Assembly (NCBI GenBank): GCA_013695925.1
Contig: JACCZO010000259.1
Span: 1-19,389 of the forward strand
Direction of reading: 5' to 3'
From: Chthoniobacterales bacterium
Lineage (GTDB): Bacteria > Verrucomicrobiota > Verrucomicrobiia > Chthoniobacterales > UBA10450
Length of the DNA stretch: 19,389 bases
Shown here: in pieces, positions 1-8,296 of the stretch
Position numbering within the stretch: position 1 is the first letter of the stretch
Layout of the letters: every line of letters starts with the position of its first letter
Notes under the pieces: generated by a model
What the model was told of the DNA's origin: nothing
Databases searched by the model: none
The model's input: only the letters and a program-made list of their open reading frames with translations
Translations under genes and position numbers: made by a program

Positions 1-5
1 CTGCC

Positions 6-20
6 CCTAACGCCTAACGA
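6..20 (+). repeat. Tandem copies of the dispersed CCTAACG motif
   Basis: Two copies of CCTAACG lie back to back (6-12 and 13-19), just after the end of ispG. The same 7-mer, on either strand, occurs at 554-560, 898-904, 1454-1460, 2184-2190, 3405-3411, 4232-4238, 4512-4518, 4629-4635, 5216-5222, 6153-6159, 6711-6717, 9902-9908, 16005-16011 and 16520-16526, which makes 16 in all. The fuller form GCCTAACGA is perfect eight times: 12-20, 553-561, 1453-1461, 3404-3412, 4231-4239, 4511-4519, 4628-4636 and 6152-6160. One-mismatch copies lie at 6307-6315 and 17106-17114. The function is unknown. The repeats are seen directly; a role as a dispersed chromosomal signal is an inference. Confidence 0.85.
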
Positions 21-22
21 GG

Positions 23-1909
23 TCATCTCCGAACATCCGCAAGGGTGGTCGCCTCCGTTTCCGTCGAGCCATCGGCGGGCGGGGCGACCCACTTGCCGTG
101 TTCCCGGATCAAATCCTGGAGGCGATCCACCGCCTCGGCTTCGGGGATGTTGAATTTTACGGCGGTCTTGCCGACGTAGAGGTTCACTTTGCCCGGGGCT
201 CCGCCTACGTAACCGAAGTCCGCATCCGCCATTTCGCCGGGGCCGTTCACAATGCAGCCCATGATCGCAATCTTGACCCCCTTCAAATGCACCGTCGCGG
301 CTTTGATCTTCGCTGTCGTGGTTTGCAGGTTGAAAAGGGTCCGGCCGCACGAAGGACAGGCGACATAGTCGGTTTTGAAAATGCGGGTGCCGGCAGCTTG
401 AAGGATGTTGTAGGACAAGCGCAGCGCTTGTCCCGGTCCGTGCTCGCCCTGGACGAGAACCGCGTCGCCGATGCCATCGCAGAGGAGCGAGCCGATGTTC
501 GTCGCAGCACGCAACAGTGTGGGCAGGAACTCGGCCTCGGGGTTATCGGAGATCGTTAGGCTATCCTTCAGCAAGATCGGATGCCGCGGCTCCAATTTCG
601 CTGCGAGCAGCCGATAAGCGGCGATCACCGAAAGGTCGAGGCCATCGCGGACCGCGACCATCTTCGCGTCGGCGCTTTGGTTGAGCGAAGCGACGCTCGC
701 ATCGTCCCGCGGATCCAGCTCAACCACATCGGAGTCTTCGTAAACAAACTCCGGCTTGAAATCGCCCATCCGATCGACTTTGTGCGCGATCTTTTGGAAA
801 TTCTCTCGCCGGATCGCGACTCGCACCGTCTCCTCGCCCCCGAGGGCGACGTTGTAGCCGGGGTCGCTGCCCCCGGCCGGTGCGGATGACGCTTCGTCGT
901 TAGGGTGGAGACCGGGGTCAGCGACCCCGGCTACAGCGATCCTCTCCGCGGCGCGCCTCTGATATGAGAAAGGATCGAAGGAAAGACCAGTGCTCGGAGT
1001 TTGGAGCGCTGTGGAAGAACTCTCCGCCGCCGTCGTCTCGACCAAAGCCCGCGCCACCGGAATTTCGTGGATGCTGTCCTCCGTCAGCGAGACCCGGATC
1101 GTGTCGCCGATGCCGTCGCGCAAAAGCGAGCCGATCCCGATCGCGCTTTTGATCCGCGCGTCTTCGCCTTCGCCCGCCTCGGTCACGCCGAGATGAATCG
1201 GGTAATTCCAATCGGCCCCTTCTTCCCGCAGACGCGCCACGAGCAGCCGGTACGCCGCGATCATCACCTTGGGGTTGCTCGATTTCATGGAAAAGATGAG
1301 CGCGTGATAGTCGAGATCGCGCGCGATGCGGGCAAACTCGAGGGCGCTCTCGACCATCCCGAGGGGCGTGTCGCCGTAACGGTTCATGATCCGGTCGCTG
1401 AGCGAGCCGTGGTTAGTCCCGATCCGCATCGCGATCCCGCGCTCCAGCGACAGCCTAACGAGCGGGGTGAAACGCTCGCGGATCCGGGCCAGCTCGGCGG
1501 CGTATTGCTCGTCGGTGTACTCGATGATCTTGAACTTCTTCGAGTCGGCGTAATTGCCGGGATTGATCCGGACTTTCTCGACCCACTTGGCCGCTTCCAT
1601 CGCCGCCTCCGGCTTGAAATGAATGTCGGCCACGATCGGCACATCGCAGCCGCGCTCGCGCAATCCCCTCACGATATGCTGGAGGTTGGCCGCGTCTTTC
1701 ACCGTCGGCGCAGTGATGCGCACGATCTCGCAACCGACCTGCGCCAGCTCGAGCGACTGCGCAATCGAGGCCTCCGTGTCCATCGTGTCGCAGGTGATCA
1801 TCGATTGAACCCGGATCGGGTTCGCCCCGCCGACGCCAACCTTGCCGACCATCACTTCGCGCGAAACGCGGCGCTGGTAAGCCACGGGATTGTCGCAGTA
1901 GCTGTTCAC
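23..1909 (-). CDS. ispG: 4-hydroxy-3-methylbut-2-enyl diphosphate synthase, long form (IspG/GcpE)
   Basis: IspG makes HMBPP from methylerythritol cyclodiphosphate in the penultimate step of the MEP isoprenoid pathway, using a [4Fe-4S] cluster in the cytosol. The 628-residue product has an N-terminal TIM barrel (about residues 15-290, with PIRVQSM near 31), a long middle region, and a C-terminal cluster domain. That domain carries CPSC (Cys518, Cys521) and GCIVNGPGE (Cys552, Glu559), the expected cluster ligands. The length fits the long class known from Chlamydia, Bacteroidetes and plants rather than the roughly 370-residue E. coli form. The start is GTG, overlapping the stop of the upstream 76-aa gene by 4 nt (GTGA), which suggests translational coupling. 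Residues 326-352 are encoded entirely by an inserted palindromic repeat. It is the last gene of the operon. Confidence 0.95.
   Translation of the reverse strand: MNSYCDNPVAYQRRVSREVMVGKVGVGGANPIRVQSMITCDTMDTEASIAQSLELAQVGCEIVRITAPTVKDAANLQHIVRGLRERGCDVPIVADIHFKPEAAMEAAKWVEKVRINPGNYADSKKFKIIEYTDEQYAAELARIRERFTPLVRLSLERGIAMRIGTNHGSLSDRIMNRYGDTPLGMVESALEFARIARDLDYHALIFSMKSSNPKVMIAAYRLLVARLREEGADWNYPIHLGVTEAGEGEDARIKSAIGIGSLLRDGIGDTIRVSLTEDSIHEIPVARALVETTAAESSSTALQTPSTGLSFDPFSYQRRAAERIAVAGVADPGLHPNDEASSAPAGGSDPGYNVALGGEETVRVAIRRENFQKIAHKVDRMGDFKPEFVYEDSDVVELDPRDDASVASLNQSADAKMVAVRDGLDLSVIAAYRLLAAKLEPRHPILLKDSLTISDNPEAEFLPTLLRAATNIGSLLCDGIGDAVLVQGEHGPGQALRLSYNILQAAGTRIFKTDYVACPSCGRTLFNLQTTTAKIKAATVHLKGVKIAIMGCIVNGPGEMADADFGYVGGAPGKVNLYVGKTAVKFNIPEAEAVDRLQDLIREHGKWVAPPADGSTETEATTLADVRR
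854..934. repeat. 81-bp REP-like pair inserted in frame in ispG
   Basis: The element begins GTAG (854-857) and ends CTAC (931-934). Behind each end is a GC-rich hairpin: CCGGGG 858-863 with CCCCGG 871-876 around a short loop, and CCGGGGTC 912-919 with GACCCCGG 923-930 around the loop AGC. The two hairpins are inverted relative to each other. GTAG followed by a hairpin is the hallmark of REP sequences moved by RAYT (Y1 REP-associated) transposases, and a facing pair resembles a BIME. Its 81 bp equal 27 codons, so ispG stays open. The spacer contains one CCTAACG motif (898-904, minus strand). Confidence 0.8.
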
Positions 1910-2136
1910 CGCTTGCGCTTGCGCGCGCCATTGGCACGCTCTTTTAAAGCGACAATAAGCGGAACATCGATAATCAACGCGCCATCGTCTTCATAAACCG
2001 TGACGGATCTTCCTTTTGGAGAAAGCGCCATGAACTCAGGATGCTCAACGGCGACGCTGCGTCCATTCGTTAAAACAATATCGAAGGGCCGAAACGGAGC
2101 GGCGAAATAACGCTTTCTGACTTCATCAATGCGCAT
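1906..2136 (-). CDS. 76-aa conserved-type protein of unknown function in the isoprenoid operon
   Basis: This small protein runs from MRIDEVRKRYFAAPFRPFDI to a basic tail (ARKRKR). It has the pattern of a widespread family of small hypothetical proteins: 'PF.PF.I.L.NGR...V.HPEF.ALSP.GR...VY.DDGA..IDV'. I know no function for that family. The ATG at 2136 is chosen because family-like sequence starts there. The frame stays open upstream to 2259, but those residues overlap the end of rseP and look non-coding. A purine-rich stretch including GGGG lies immediately upstream. Its stop overlaps the ispG GTG start (GTGA), and rseP ends 49 bp upstream, so it is probably cotranscribed and coupled to ispG. 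There is no signal peptide or membrane segment. Confidence 0.75.
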   Translation of the reverse strand: MRIDEVRKRYFAAPFRPFDIVLTNGRSVAVEHPEFMALSPKGRSVTVYEDDGALIIDVPLIVALKERANGARKRKR

Positions 2137-2185
2137 CCCCAGAAAGGTATTCCCTTCTTGGAAGGCCCGCAATGTCGATCGCCCG

Positions 2186-3598
2186 TTAGGGAGTCGGGCT
2201 GGCCTGCACTTCCGCGTCCGGCGCGGCGCCGCGCTTGTCCCCCAGCCAATCGCCGACATCGAAGAAGCTGACGTAGGCGATGTAGCCGATGATCAAAACG
2301 GCGCAGCCGGTCTGCACGATCTCGAGCACGCGAATGTTGACCGGTTTGCGGCGCACCGCCTCGACCAGCGCGAGCACGATGTGTCCTCCGTCGAGAACCG
2401 GAATCGGCAGCATGTTCAGGATCGCCAGGTTCACATTCAGGATCACACTGAACCAAAGCGCGAGCTGCCAGCCGCGATCGCTCTCAAAAAGCAGATAATA
2501 GATCCGCACAATCCCGACCGGGCCGCTGAGATGCTGCAACTTAACGTCCGACTTGGGCGAAATGACCGCCTCGATCGTGTTCAAGGTGCTGGTAACGCTG
2601 TCGTAAACCTGCTCCACCGGATTCGGGTGGGCGATCGTGAGTTGGCCGGTCGTGTCCCAGGCGATGCCGATGCGCGGCATCATCTTCCCCTTCGTCATTA
2701 TGGGAACGGGCGTGAGCGAAGTCTGAAATCGGCTGTCGCCCCGCAGCACGTCGAGTTTCAGCTCGGACTTTGGATGTTGCCGGATGAAATCCGCCAGCGC
2801 GATCGCGTTGTAGATCGGCTGACCGTTGAAGGCCTGGATAATATCCCCTGGCTGCAAGCCTGCCTTTGCCGCGGGCGTAGCAGCGTCTACTTCGGCGATG
2901 ATCGGTTTCGACGCCGGATAAATCAGCACCTGTCGCACACTCTTACGGCGCCAACCGCTCGTCGGCGCAATGTAAGGCACGACCGTGACCGGGAGCCGCT
3001 GCCCGTTGCGCTCGACGACAAAAGGGATCGTCTCGCCTTCGCTCCGGATCACATTCCAGGTCACGCTGTCGTTCATTCCGGAGAAACGCGTCACCCGTTT
3101 TCCGTCCACTTCGAGAATCTTGTCGCCGGCTTTGAGTCCGGCCTTTTCCCCGGGCGACCCCGGCTCGACGTAGCCGATGACGGTGGTCATGTCGGCCTCG
3201 CCGACGGGATGACCGACGGCCCAGACCAGGGTGGCGAAGACGACCGCGAGCAGCATGCTGAAAAGCGGGCCTGCCACCGCCACGATGATTTTATCGGGGA
3301 CGGAAATGGGCGGCAGCTTGGCCCGATCGGCGTCGGTTTCGCCCTCGATGATATCCATCGGCGCGAGCTGCGGGAGCGCGACAAAGCCGCCGAGCGGGAT
3401 CGAGCCTAACGAATACTCGACTCCGTTGAAGGTTTTTTTCCAGAGCGGTTTCCCAAACCAGACCCCGAACTTCTCGATCACCAGCCCGCGCCAGCGCGCG
3501 GCCAGGAAGTGGCCCAGCTCATGGACCACGATGAGGAGGTTAAAGAGGACGATAACCTCGAGGAGGATAAAGATGATGCGAAGGGCGTGCAGAAACAT
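2186..3598 (-). CDS. rseP: Site-2 intramembrane zinc protease RseP (M50B)
   Basis: RseP cleaves membrane-embedded substrates such as anti-sigma factors in the envelope stress response, in the inner membrane. The 470-residue protein shows HELGH at 26-30 in the first membrane helix (His26 and His30 as zinc ligands, Glu27 catalytic). Two PDZ-like domains follow at roughly 140-205 and 232-300, each with a GxxPGSP/ATPAA-KAGLxxGD pattern. The second catalytic motif LNMLPIPVLDGGH has Asp at 403. The length is close to the E. coli enzyme (450). It lies 22 bp downstream of dxr, as in many bacteria where rseP sits in the dxr-cdsA cluster. The TAA stop falls within a CCTAACG motif (2184-2190). No strong Shine-Dalgarno sequence is visible before the ATG. 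Confidence 0.95.
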   Translation of the reverse strand: MFLHALRIIFILLEVIVLFNLLIVVHELGHFLAARWRGLVIEKFGVWFGKPLWKKTFNGVEYSLGSIPLGGFVALPQLAPMDIIEGETDADRAKLPPISVPDKIIVAVAGPLFSMLLAVVFATLVWAVGHPVGEADMTTVIGYVEPGSPGEKAGLKAGDKILEVDGKRVTRFSGMNDSVTWNVIRSEGETIPFVVERNGQRLPVTVVPYIAPTSGWRRKSVRQVLIYPASKPIIAEVDAATPAAKAGLQPGDIIQAFNGQPIYNAIALADFIRQHPKSELKLDVLRGDSRFQTSLTPVPIMTKGKMMPRIGIAWDTTGQLTIAHPNPVEQVYDSVTSTLNTIEAVISPKSDVKLQHLSGPVGIVRIYYLLFESDRGWQLALWFSVILNVNLAILNMLPIPVLDGGHIVLALVEAVRRKPVNIRVLEIVQTGCAVLIIGYIAYVSFFDVGDWLGDKRGAAPDAEVQASPTP

Positions 3599-3620
3599 GG
3601 CGCTCGAAATTGACGAGACT

Positions 3621-4784
3621 CTAGTGGGCCCGATCAGCGGCCCGGCCGGCGGCTACCTCGCGCGCCCAGCGATCAGCCTCCAATATGGCATCGAGGGAGG
3701 GGTTGGCAACGGAGGTGTGGCGATTCATCACTTCCTCGACCAGTTGCCAGATGCTCGGAAAGGAAATCCGGCGATCGAGGAAAGCTGAGACAGCGACTTC
3801 GTTGGCGGCGTTCATTACAGCAGGCAAGGTGCCGCCGGTTTCTCCCGCCTGCCGGGCGAGGTTGAGCGCGGGAAAGGCATCCAGGCGCGGCGCGGCGAAT
3901 TCCAGCTTCTGGAGTTTCCCGAAATCGAGCGATGGCAGCGAATTCGGCACCCGGTCGGGCCAGGTGATGGCGTACTGGATGGGGAAACACATGTCGGAGT
4001 GCGAGAGCTGCGCCAGAACGGAACCATCGGTAAACTCGACCATCGAGTGCACGATGCTTTGCGGATGCACGACCACCTCGACCCGCGCCATCTCGACGCC
4101 GAAGAGCCAGTGCGCCTCGATCATTTCGAGCCCCTTATTAAAGAGCGTGGCGGAATCGATCGTGACCTTCGGGCCCATATTCCAGGTCGGATGCTTCAGT
4201 GCCTGCTGCGGAGTGATTGACTCAAAATGATCGTTAGGCGTCTCGCGAAAGGGTCCGCCGGAAGCGGTCAGGATTATGCGACGCACGTCGTCGCTCTTCC
4301 GGCCATCGAGACATTGGAAGATCGCGTTGTGCTCGCTATCGACCGGTAAAACGCGCAGACCCTTTTCGGCCGCCGCCCCCATCACCGCCTCGCCCGCCAT
4401 GACCAGGATCTCCTTGCTCGCGACCGCCAGATCCTTCCCCGCCTCGATCGCGGCCAGCGCGGGCCGCAAGCCGCCGGTGCCGACCACCGCAACCAGGACC
4501 ATCTCCGCATTCGTTAGGCGGGAAATTTCCACGAGGCCATCTTCACCGGCGAAGATTGCCGGTTTGTATTCCAAGTTCGCGTAGAGCTCGCCGAGATGAA
4601 CTTCGTTGACCAGGCAAACCGCTTCTGGCCTAACGAGATTGGCCTGCGCCGCCAGTTTCTTGGCGTTCGACTTCGCGGCCAGGCCGACGATTTCCATCCG
4701 CTCCGGGATGTCACGCGCCACCTTCAGCGCGCTTTCCCCGATCGAGCCGGTCGCGCCCAGCACTACTACGCGCTTGCGCTTCAT
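3621..4784 (-). CDS. dxr: 1-deoxy-D-xylulose 5-phosphate reductoisomerase
   Basis: Dxr converts DXP to methylerythritol 4-phosphate with NADPH, the first committed step of the MEP pathway, so it acts with ispG in the same operon. The 387-residue protein has the NADPH-binding GATGSIG at 10-16. Metal ligands lie in VDSEHNAIFQ (Asp149, Glu151) and NKGLEMIEAHWLF (Glu220). TASGGPFR (173-180) and VHPQSIVHSM are also present. The usual LANKE segment reads VASKE here (121-125). The start ATG at 4784 directly follows the cdsA stop at 4785-4787 with no spacer, indicating coupling. Three CCTAACG motifs lie within the gene. Confidence 0.96.
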   Translation of the reverse strand: MKRKRVVVLGATGSIGESALKVARDIPERMEIVGLAAKSNAKKLAAQANLVRPEAVCLVNEVHLGELYANLEYKPAIFAGEDGLVEISRLTNAEMVLVAVVGTGGLRPALAAIEAGKDLAVASKEILVMAGEAVMGAAAEKGLRVLPVDSEHNAIFQCLDGRKSDDVRRIILTASGGPFRETPNDHFESITPQQALKHPTWNMGPKVTIDSATLFNKGLEMIEAHWLFGVEMARVEVVVHPQSIVHSMVEFTDGSVLAQLSHSDMCFPIQYAITWPDRVPNSLPSLDFGKLQKLEFAAPRLDAFPALNLARQAGETGGTLPAVMNAANEVAVSAFLDRRISFPSIWQLVEEVMNRHTSVANPSLDAILEADRWAREVAAGRAADRAH

Positions 4785-5699
4785 TTACGGCACATGAATC
4801 ACCAGCCGCAGGTAGAAAAAGAGGAGTGGCGCGGTGAAGAGCAGGCTGTCGACCAGGTCGAGCGCTCCGCCGATTCCGGGCAGCATGTTACCCGAATCTT
4901 TCACCCCGGTGCTCCGCTTGACGATCGACTCCGCCAAGTCGCCGATGACCGCCGCGAACCCGAGGAGCAAACCAAGCACCACCGAATGAGTCCAGGTCAA
5001 GACCGACAAATGCCCCGGCATCACCGCATAAAGCCCCACGCTCGCGAGGAGCGAAAAGGCGAGCGCGCCAAAGAATCCTTCCCACGTTTTCTTCGGGCTG
5101 ATGTGCGGCACGAGCGGGTGTTTTCCGATCAGGCTCCCGGTCAGATAAGCCCCCATGTCGCTGAATTTCGTAATCGCGATGCAGTAAAAGACGTAGAACT
5201 GACCCGTCACCTCACCGTTAGGCGTGCGCGGTGTCACATAAACGATCTTGGTGATGAAATTGAAAAGCCAGAGCACATAGAGCAGGCCGAAGAGCGTGTA
5301 AGCCATCGTCCGCAACGGCTCGTCGTCGCGCAGGCTGTCAAACATTTGGCGCGTGAAAACCGTCAGGAGAAAAAATAGCAGCACCGCCAGCTCGAAATCG
5401 TAGGAGCGCGCCGGAGCCCATTTCGCGAAATAATAAAAGCTGCCGATCAACATGATCGCGCCCGAGATCATGGCCGTGATCTTGAAGTTCGGGAGTCCCT
5501 TGTGATCGAGCATTCCGTAAAACTCCCAGAGCGCGATCATCCCGAGCGTCCCGATAAGCGCGAAAAAGGCCAGCTCATATCCCGAGAAAATGATCAGGAG
5601 GGCGACCGTCCAGAGCACGAGCGTGCTCGCGAAGCGGAAAATGAACGTCAGACGAGCGGTCGGGGGCGTGGCCGAAGGTCGTTCCATCGTCGCGGGCAT
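4785..5699 (-). CDS. cdsA: Phosphatidate cytidylyltransferase (CDP-diglyceride synthase)
   Basis: CdsA makes CDP-diacylglycerol from phosphatidic acid and CTP, the branch point of phospholipid synthesis, in the inner membrane. From the ATG at 5699 it has 304 residues with about eight hydrophobic segments. ISPKKTWEG is at 200-208, and the family signature appears as SIVKRSTGVKDSG followed by LPGIGGALDLVDS (258-285). The signature is slightly divergent: the usual H of LPGHGG is I, and the usual DR is DL. An alternative start is the ATG at 5687 (MERPSATPP, 300 residues); neither has a strong ribosome-binding site. The frame stays open further upstream, but that stretch is not family-like. It heads the operon cdsA-dxr-rseP-76aa-ispG. 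uppS, a common upstream partner, is missing. Confidence 0.93.
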   Translation of the reverse strand: MPATMERPSATPPTARLTFIFRFASTLVLWTVALLIIFSGYELAFFALIGTLGMIALWEFYGMLDHKGLPNFKITAMISGAIMLIGSFYYFAKWAPARSYDFELAVLLFFLLTVFTRQMFDSLRDDEPLRTMAYTLFGLLYVLWLFNFITKIVYVTPRTPNGEVTGQFYVFYCIAITKFSDMGAYLTGSLIGKHPLVPHISPKKTWEGFFGALAFSLLASVGLYAVMPGHLSVLTWTHSVVLGLLLGFAAVIGDLAESIVKRSTGVKDSGNMLPGIGGALDLVDSLLFTAPLLFFYLRLVIHVP

Positions 5700-5825
5700 G
5701 CAGTCTGCATCATCCCCGTCAGAGGGAAATTGTCCACCCCGGACTCGGGGCGTTTTCGCATCTTTCGCCCTTATGACAGCGCTCGCACCTCTTCCGTCTT
5801 GCTTGTGACTTCTTCCTTTCTCTAG
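5700..5825 (-). promoter_or_regulatory. Probable leader/promoter region of the cdsA operon
   Basis: This is the only non-coding stretch upstream of the five-gene minus-strand operon, so its promoter probably lies here or just beyond. It contains a small hairpin, CCCCG-GACT-CGGGG (5737-5750). On the minus strand TGGACA is followed 17 nt later by ATGATG, a poor match to sigma-70 elements. No convincing box can be assigned, so this is mainly positional inference. Confidence 0.25.
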
Positions 5826-5948
5826 CCCGGCATCAGTTCCGCGATGCGCTCCGGTTCTTCGCCGAGTTTGGCATCTCCTCGGAGGTGTGAGCGAACGCTG
5901 CGACTCGTTCACGTCGAGTACGTCATCACTCTGCCCAGGAATAAGGTC

Positions 5949-6759
5949 ACGCCTGCGCTCTACGAGCATTGCGTGCGCGCGATCGAGCACCGCTTCCGCT
6001 TCGGCGTCCACGGCCTGCCGCTGATGGGCTCGGGCGACTGGAACGATGGCATGAACCTGGTCGGAAAAGAGGGCGCAGAGCTGGTCGATCATTAGCGGCG
6101 CGGGCGACCCGGCCCGCTCCAGGGAAGCCATGCAGGCGGTCGATCAGCGGCTCGTTAGGCGCGAAGCCCGCTTGATTCAGCTTTTCGACCCGCCCTTCGA
6201 TCACTCCGCGCTCAATCCCGGTTACATCAAAGGCTACATCCCCGGCGTGCGCGAAAACGGCGGACAGTACACCCACGGCGCCATCTGGACGGCGATGGCC
6301 TTTGCCTTGTTAGGCAAAAGCGAGAAGGCCTGGGAACTTTTCACCCTCCTCAACCCGGTGCACCACGGCGGCACGCCGGAACAAATCGCAACCTACAAAG
6401 TCGAGCCCTACGTCGCCGCGGCCGATGTTTACGCGGTCGAGCCGCACACCGGTCGCGGCGGTTGGACCTGGTATACCGGGTCCGCCGGGTGGATGTATCG
6501 CCTCCTCGTCGAGACCTTGCTCGGCGTGCACCTCGAGAACAATCATATCCGCCTCGAGCCGCGTTTCGCCCCGGGCTGGAACAGTTACAAAGTTCACTAC
6601 CGGTATCAGCAGACCGTCTATCACATCACCATCATGCGCGTCGGCCATGAGCCCGACGCTCAAGCCGGCCTCGTCCTTGACGGTCAATCCCTTGAAGGCA
6701 GCGCGATTCCCCTAACGAACGATCTCGCAGAACATTTCGCCGAACTCCGCATCCCCTAG
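5949..6759 (+). pseudogene. Decayed C-terminal fragment of a GH94 / cyclic beta-1,2-glucan synthase-like enzyme
   Basis: Two reading frames carry adjacent pieces of one GH94 phosphorylase-type domain, as found at the C-terminus of cyclic beta-1,2-glucan synthases (NdvB/ChvB). The first frame (from about 5949) reads LYEHCVRAIEHRFRFGVHGL then PLMGSGDWNDGMNLVGKEG. The second, from about 6075 to the stop at 6757-6759, reads AQSWSIISGAGDP, then GYIKGYIPGVRENGGQYTHG, KVEPYVAAADVY and GRGGWTWYTGSAGWMYR. In intact enzymes a stretch I recall as roughly 70-80 residues separates these parts. Here it is deleted and the frame is shifted at about 6070-6078. Upstream of 5949 I see no homologous sequence, so the large N-terminal part is also gone. 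It is a non-functional relic. Confidence 0.8.
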
Positions 6760-6951
6760 CTCGCGTCAGGCAATACTCGTTTGACGCGGCCGGCCGTTGC
6801 TTCGCATCCGTTACGGCAGATTTCTCTTTTCCCCATGGCCTCGCTCGATCCAACTCCTATTCGCGGTGCCGCGCAGGCGCGGGCGGTTGTTGATGGTCTG
6901 GCGAACGTCCTGTCGCCGGCCGCCCACAGGCGAGGCTACCTTGGCAGGCGG

Positions 6952-8160
6952 TCAGGGGACCTTGACGATAAACACGTCTTTGCGTCCGCCCTCGACTCCC
7001 CAGTTACTGGTGAAGGCGACGAAACGACCATCCCGGCTGATATTGGCTCGCGGGCTCGCATAATAATCGCCCCCATAAACCGAAAAGTGATGAGCCATGC
7101 GACGGACGGCAAGACTGCCATCGGTCGCCACCTGGTAAATCTCATCGTGGAAAGGACCCGCAGGCGTCCCGGCGCCGGGCGAGTAACTGCTGAGCAGGAC
7201 CCACCTCTCGTTATCGGCCAGCATGGAGACGTGGTAATCCTGCGTCCAATCGTTCGCAAAATTGATCAGGGTCCGAACCGAATGCGGGTTTGCCATCGTG
7301 CGATGGGTTAGTTGATTGCGCCAGTTATCAGCGCCAATAACGATCTTCTTTCCATTGTCGGAATGTCCCGGCGCATAGTCAGGACCATCGTCGGTCAGGT
7401 CCTGCACGGTAAGTGTCTTCAGGTCGACGATCTTTACCTCGATCGCTCCCATTCCCTGCTGACCTGTCTTGACCGCCAGATATCTCCCTGACTTATCGAC
7501 CTGCACTTCATCCACCTGGGATGTCTCAATGTTGTAAACCACCTGGTTAATATCTCGTTGCCAGACCAGGTATCCGACGACGTTGTATCTGGCGTCGCGG
7601 CGGGTGAAGGCGAAAACATTATCGCTCGAGATACTCTTGCTCATCTGCCAGAGGTAATCGCCATTGCGGTAAAGGGAGGAGAGGTCCGCGATCTGCGTCG
7701 CGATTTGAGTGGCGACGTTATAAGTCCAGAGCCGCATCCCGAAGTCGTGGGCATAGATGACATCGGGATCGGTGCCGCTCCAAATCGCATCCTCCCAGAA
7801 CAGGGTGGTCGTCCAGGCAGATTTCTCGAGGAGGGTGAAAGTCACCGGGTCGAAGCGACAAAAAAGCGGCGTGACTCCAGTGTGAACCAGGAGGCGCGTG
7901 CTGTTGAGATTGAAGGTGGGCCAATAGGAGTAGGCGTTAATGCAGGCCGGCCCATCGTTCGCATCCGTCAGGCGCAGGATCGATGTGCCGAAGGTCGGAT
8001 CGATCACCTTGCCTCCCGCGGACGGCAGCGGCGGCGCCGGCGGCACCGGGTAGATGCCGTAATCGCGTTTGAACCCGGCGAGGGCATCGGCCGAGACCAC
8101 GATCTGCACGAGGGACGCAATCACCAGCAATCGACGCAAGATGGAGTAATGCTTGTTCAT
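6952..8160 (-). CDS. Secreted beta-propeller-like protein of unknown function
   Basis: From the ATG at 8160 the product has 402 residues. It begins with a signal peptide: basic MNKHYSILRR, a hydrophobic core, then ADALA with cleavage likely after residue 28. The rest contains repeated beta-propeller-like strands of the TolB/PD40 kind, such as SKSISSDNVFAFT, DKSGRYLAVKT, GHSDNGKKIVIGA and ISRDGRFVAFTSNWG. This suggests an exported or periplasmic propeller, similar in flavour to oligogalacturonate lyase-like or TolB-like proteins, but no catalytic motif is evident. The start is chosen because GGAGG lies 11 nt upstream of this ATG; an ATG at 8178 would place the ribosome-binding site inside the gene. 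It is transcribed divergently from the DUF885 gene, with the 136-bp gap 8161-8296 holding both promoters. Confidence 0.75.
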   Translation of the reverse strand: MNKHYSILRRLLVIASLVQIVVSADALAGFKRDYGIYPVPPAPPLPSAGGKVIDPTFGTSILRLTDANDGPACINAYSYWPTFNLNSTRLLVHTGVTPLFCRFDPVTFTLLEKSAWTTTLFWEDAIWSGTDPDVIYAHDFGMRLWTYNVATQIATQIADLSSLYRNGDYLWQMSKSISSDNVFAFTRRDARYNVVGYLVWQRDINQVVYNIETSQVDEVQVDKSGRYLAVKTGQQGMGAIEVKIVDLKTLTVQDLTDDGPDYAPGHSDNGKKIVIGADNWRNQLTHRTMANPHSVRTLINFANDWTQDYHVSMLADNERWVLLSSYSPGAGTPAGPFHDEIYQVATDGSLAVRRMAHHFSVYGGDYYASPRANISRDGRFVAFTSNWGVEGGRKDVFIVKVP

Positions 8161-8296
8161 AGTTTTTTGGGCCTCCATTTTATCCCTGTCGGTCGCGTCT
8201 TTGTCGAACTAAATCGCCTGCCCCTGCCTTGGTTCGCGGCGGTTTCGCCTTCCTCCCGATGGACGCGTCCCGCCCGTTGGGCGACGGTAAGGTCTC

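Noticed and set aside
98..559. Plus-strand open frame opposite ispG
   Set aside because: It is a shadow of the well-supported ispG coding strand; composition is Arg/Gly-rich with no domain.
1001..1996. 331-codon plus-strand open frame
   Set aside because: It lies antisense to ispG and reflects GC-rich codon structure; no recognisable protein features.
2129..3409. 426-codon plus-strand open frame
   Set aside because: Antisense shadow of rseP, whose HELGH, PDZ and LDG motifs are all present.
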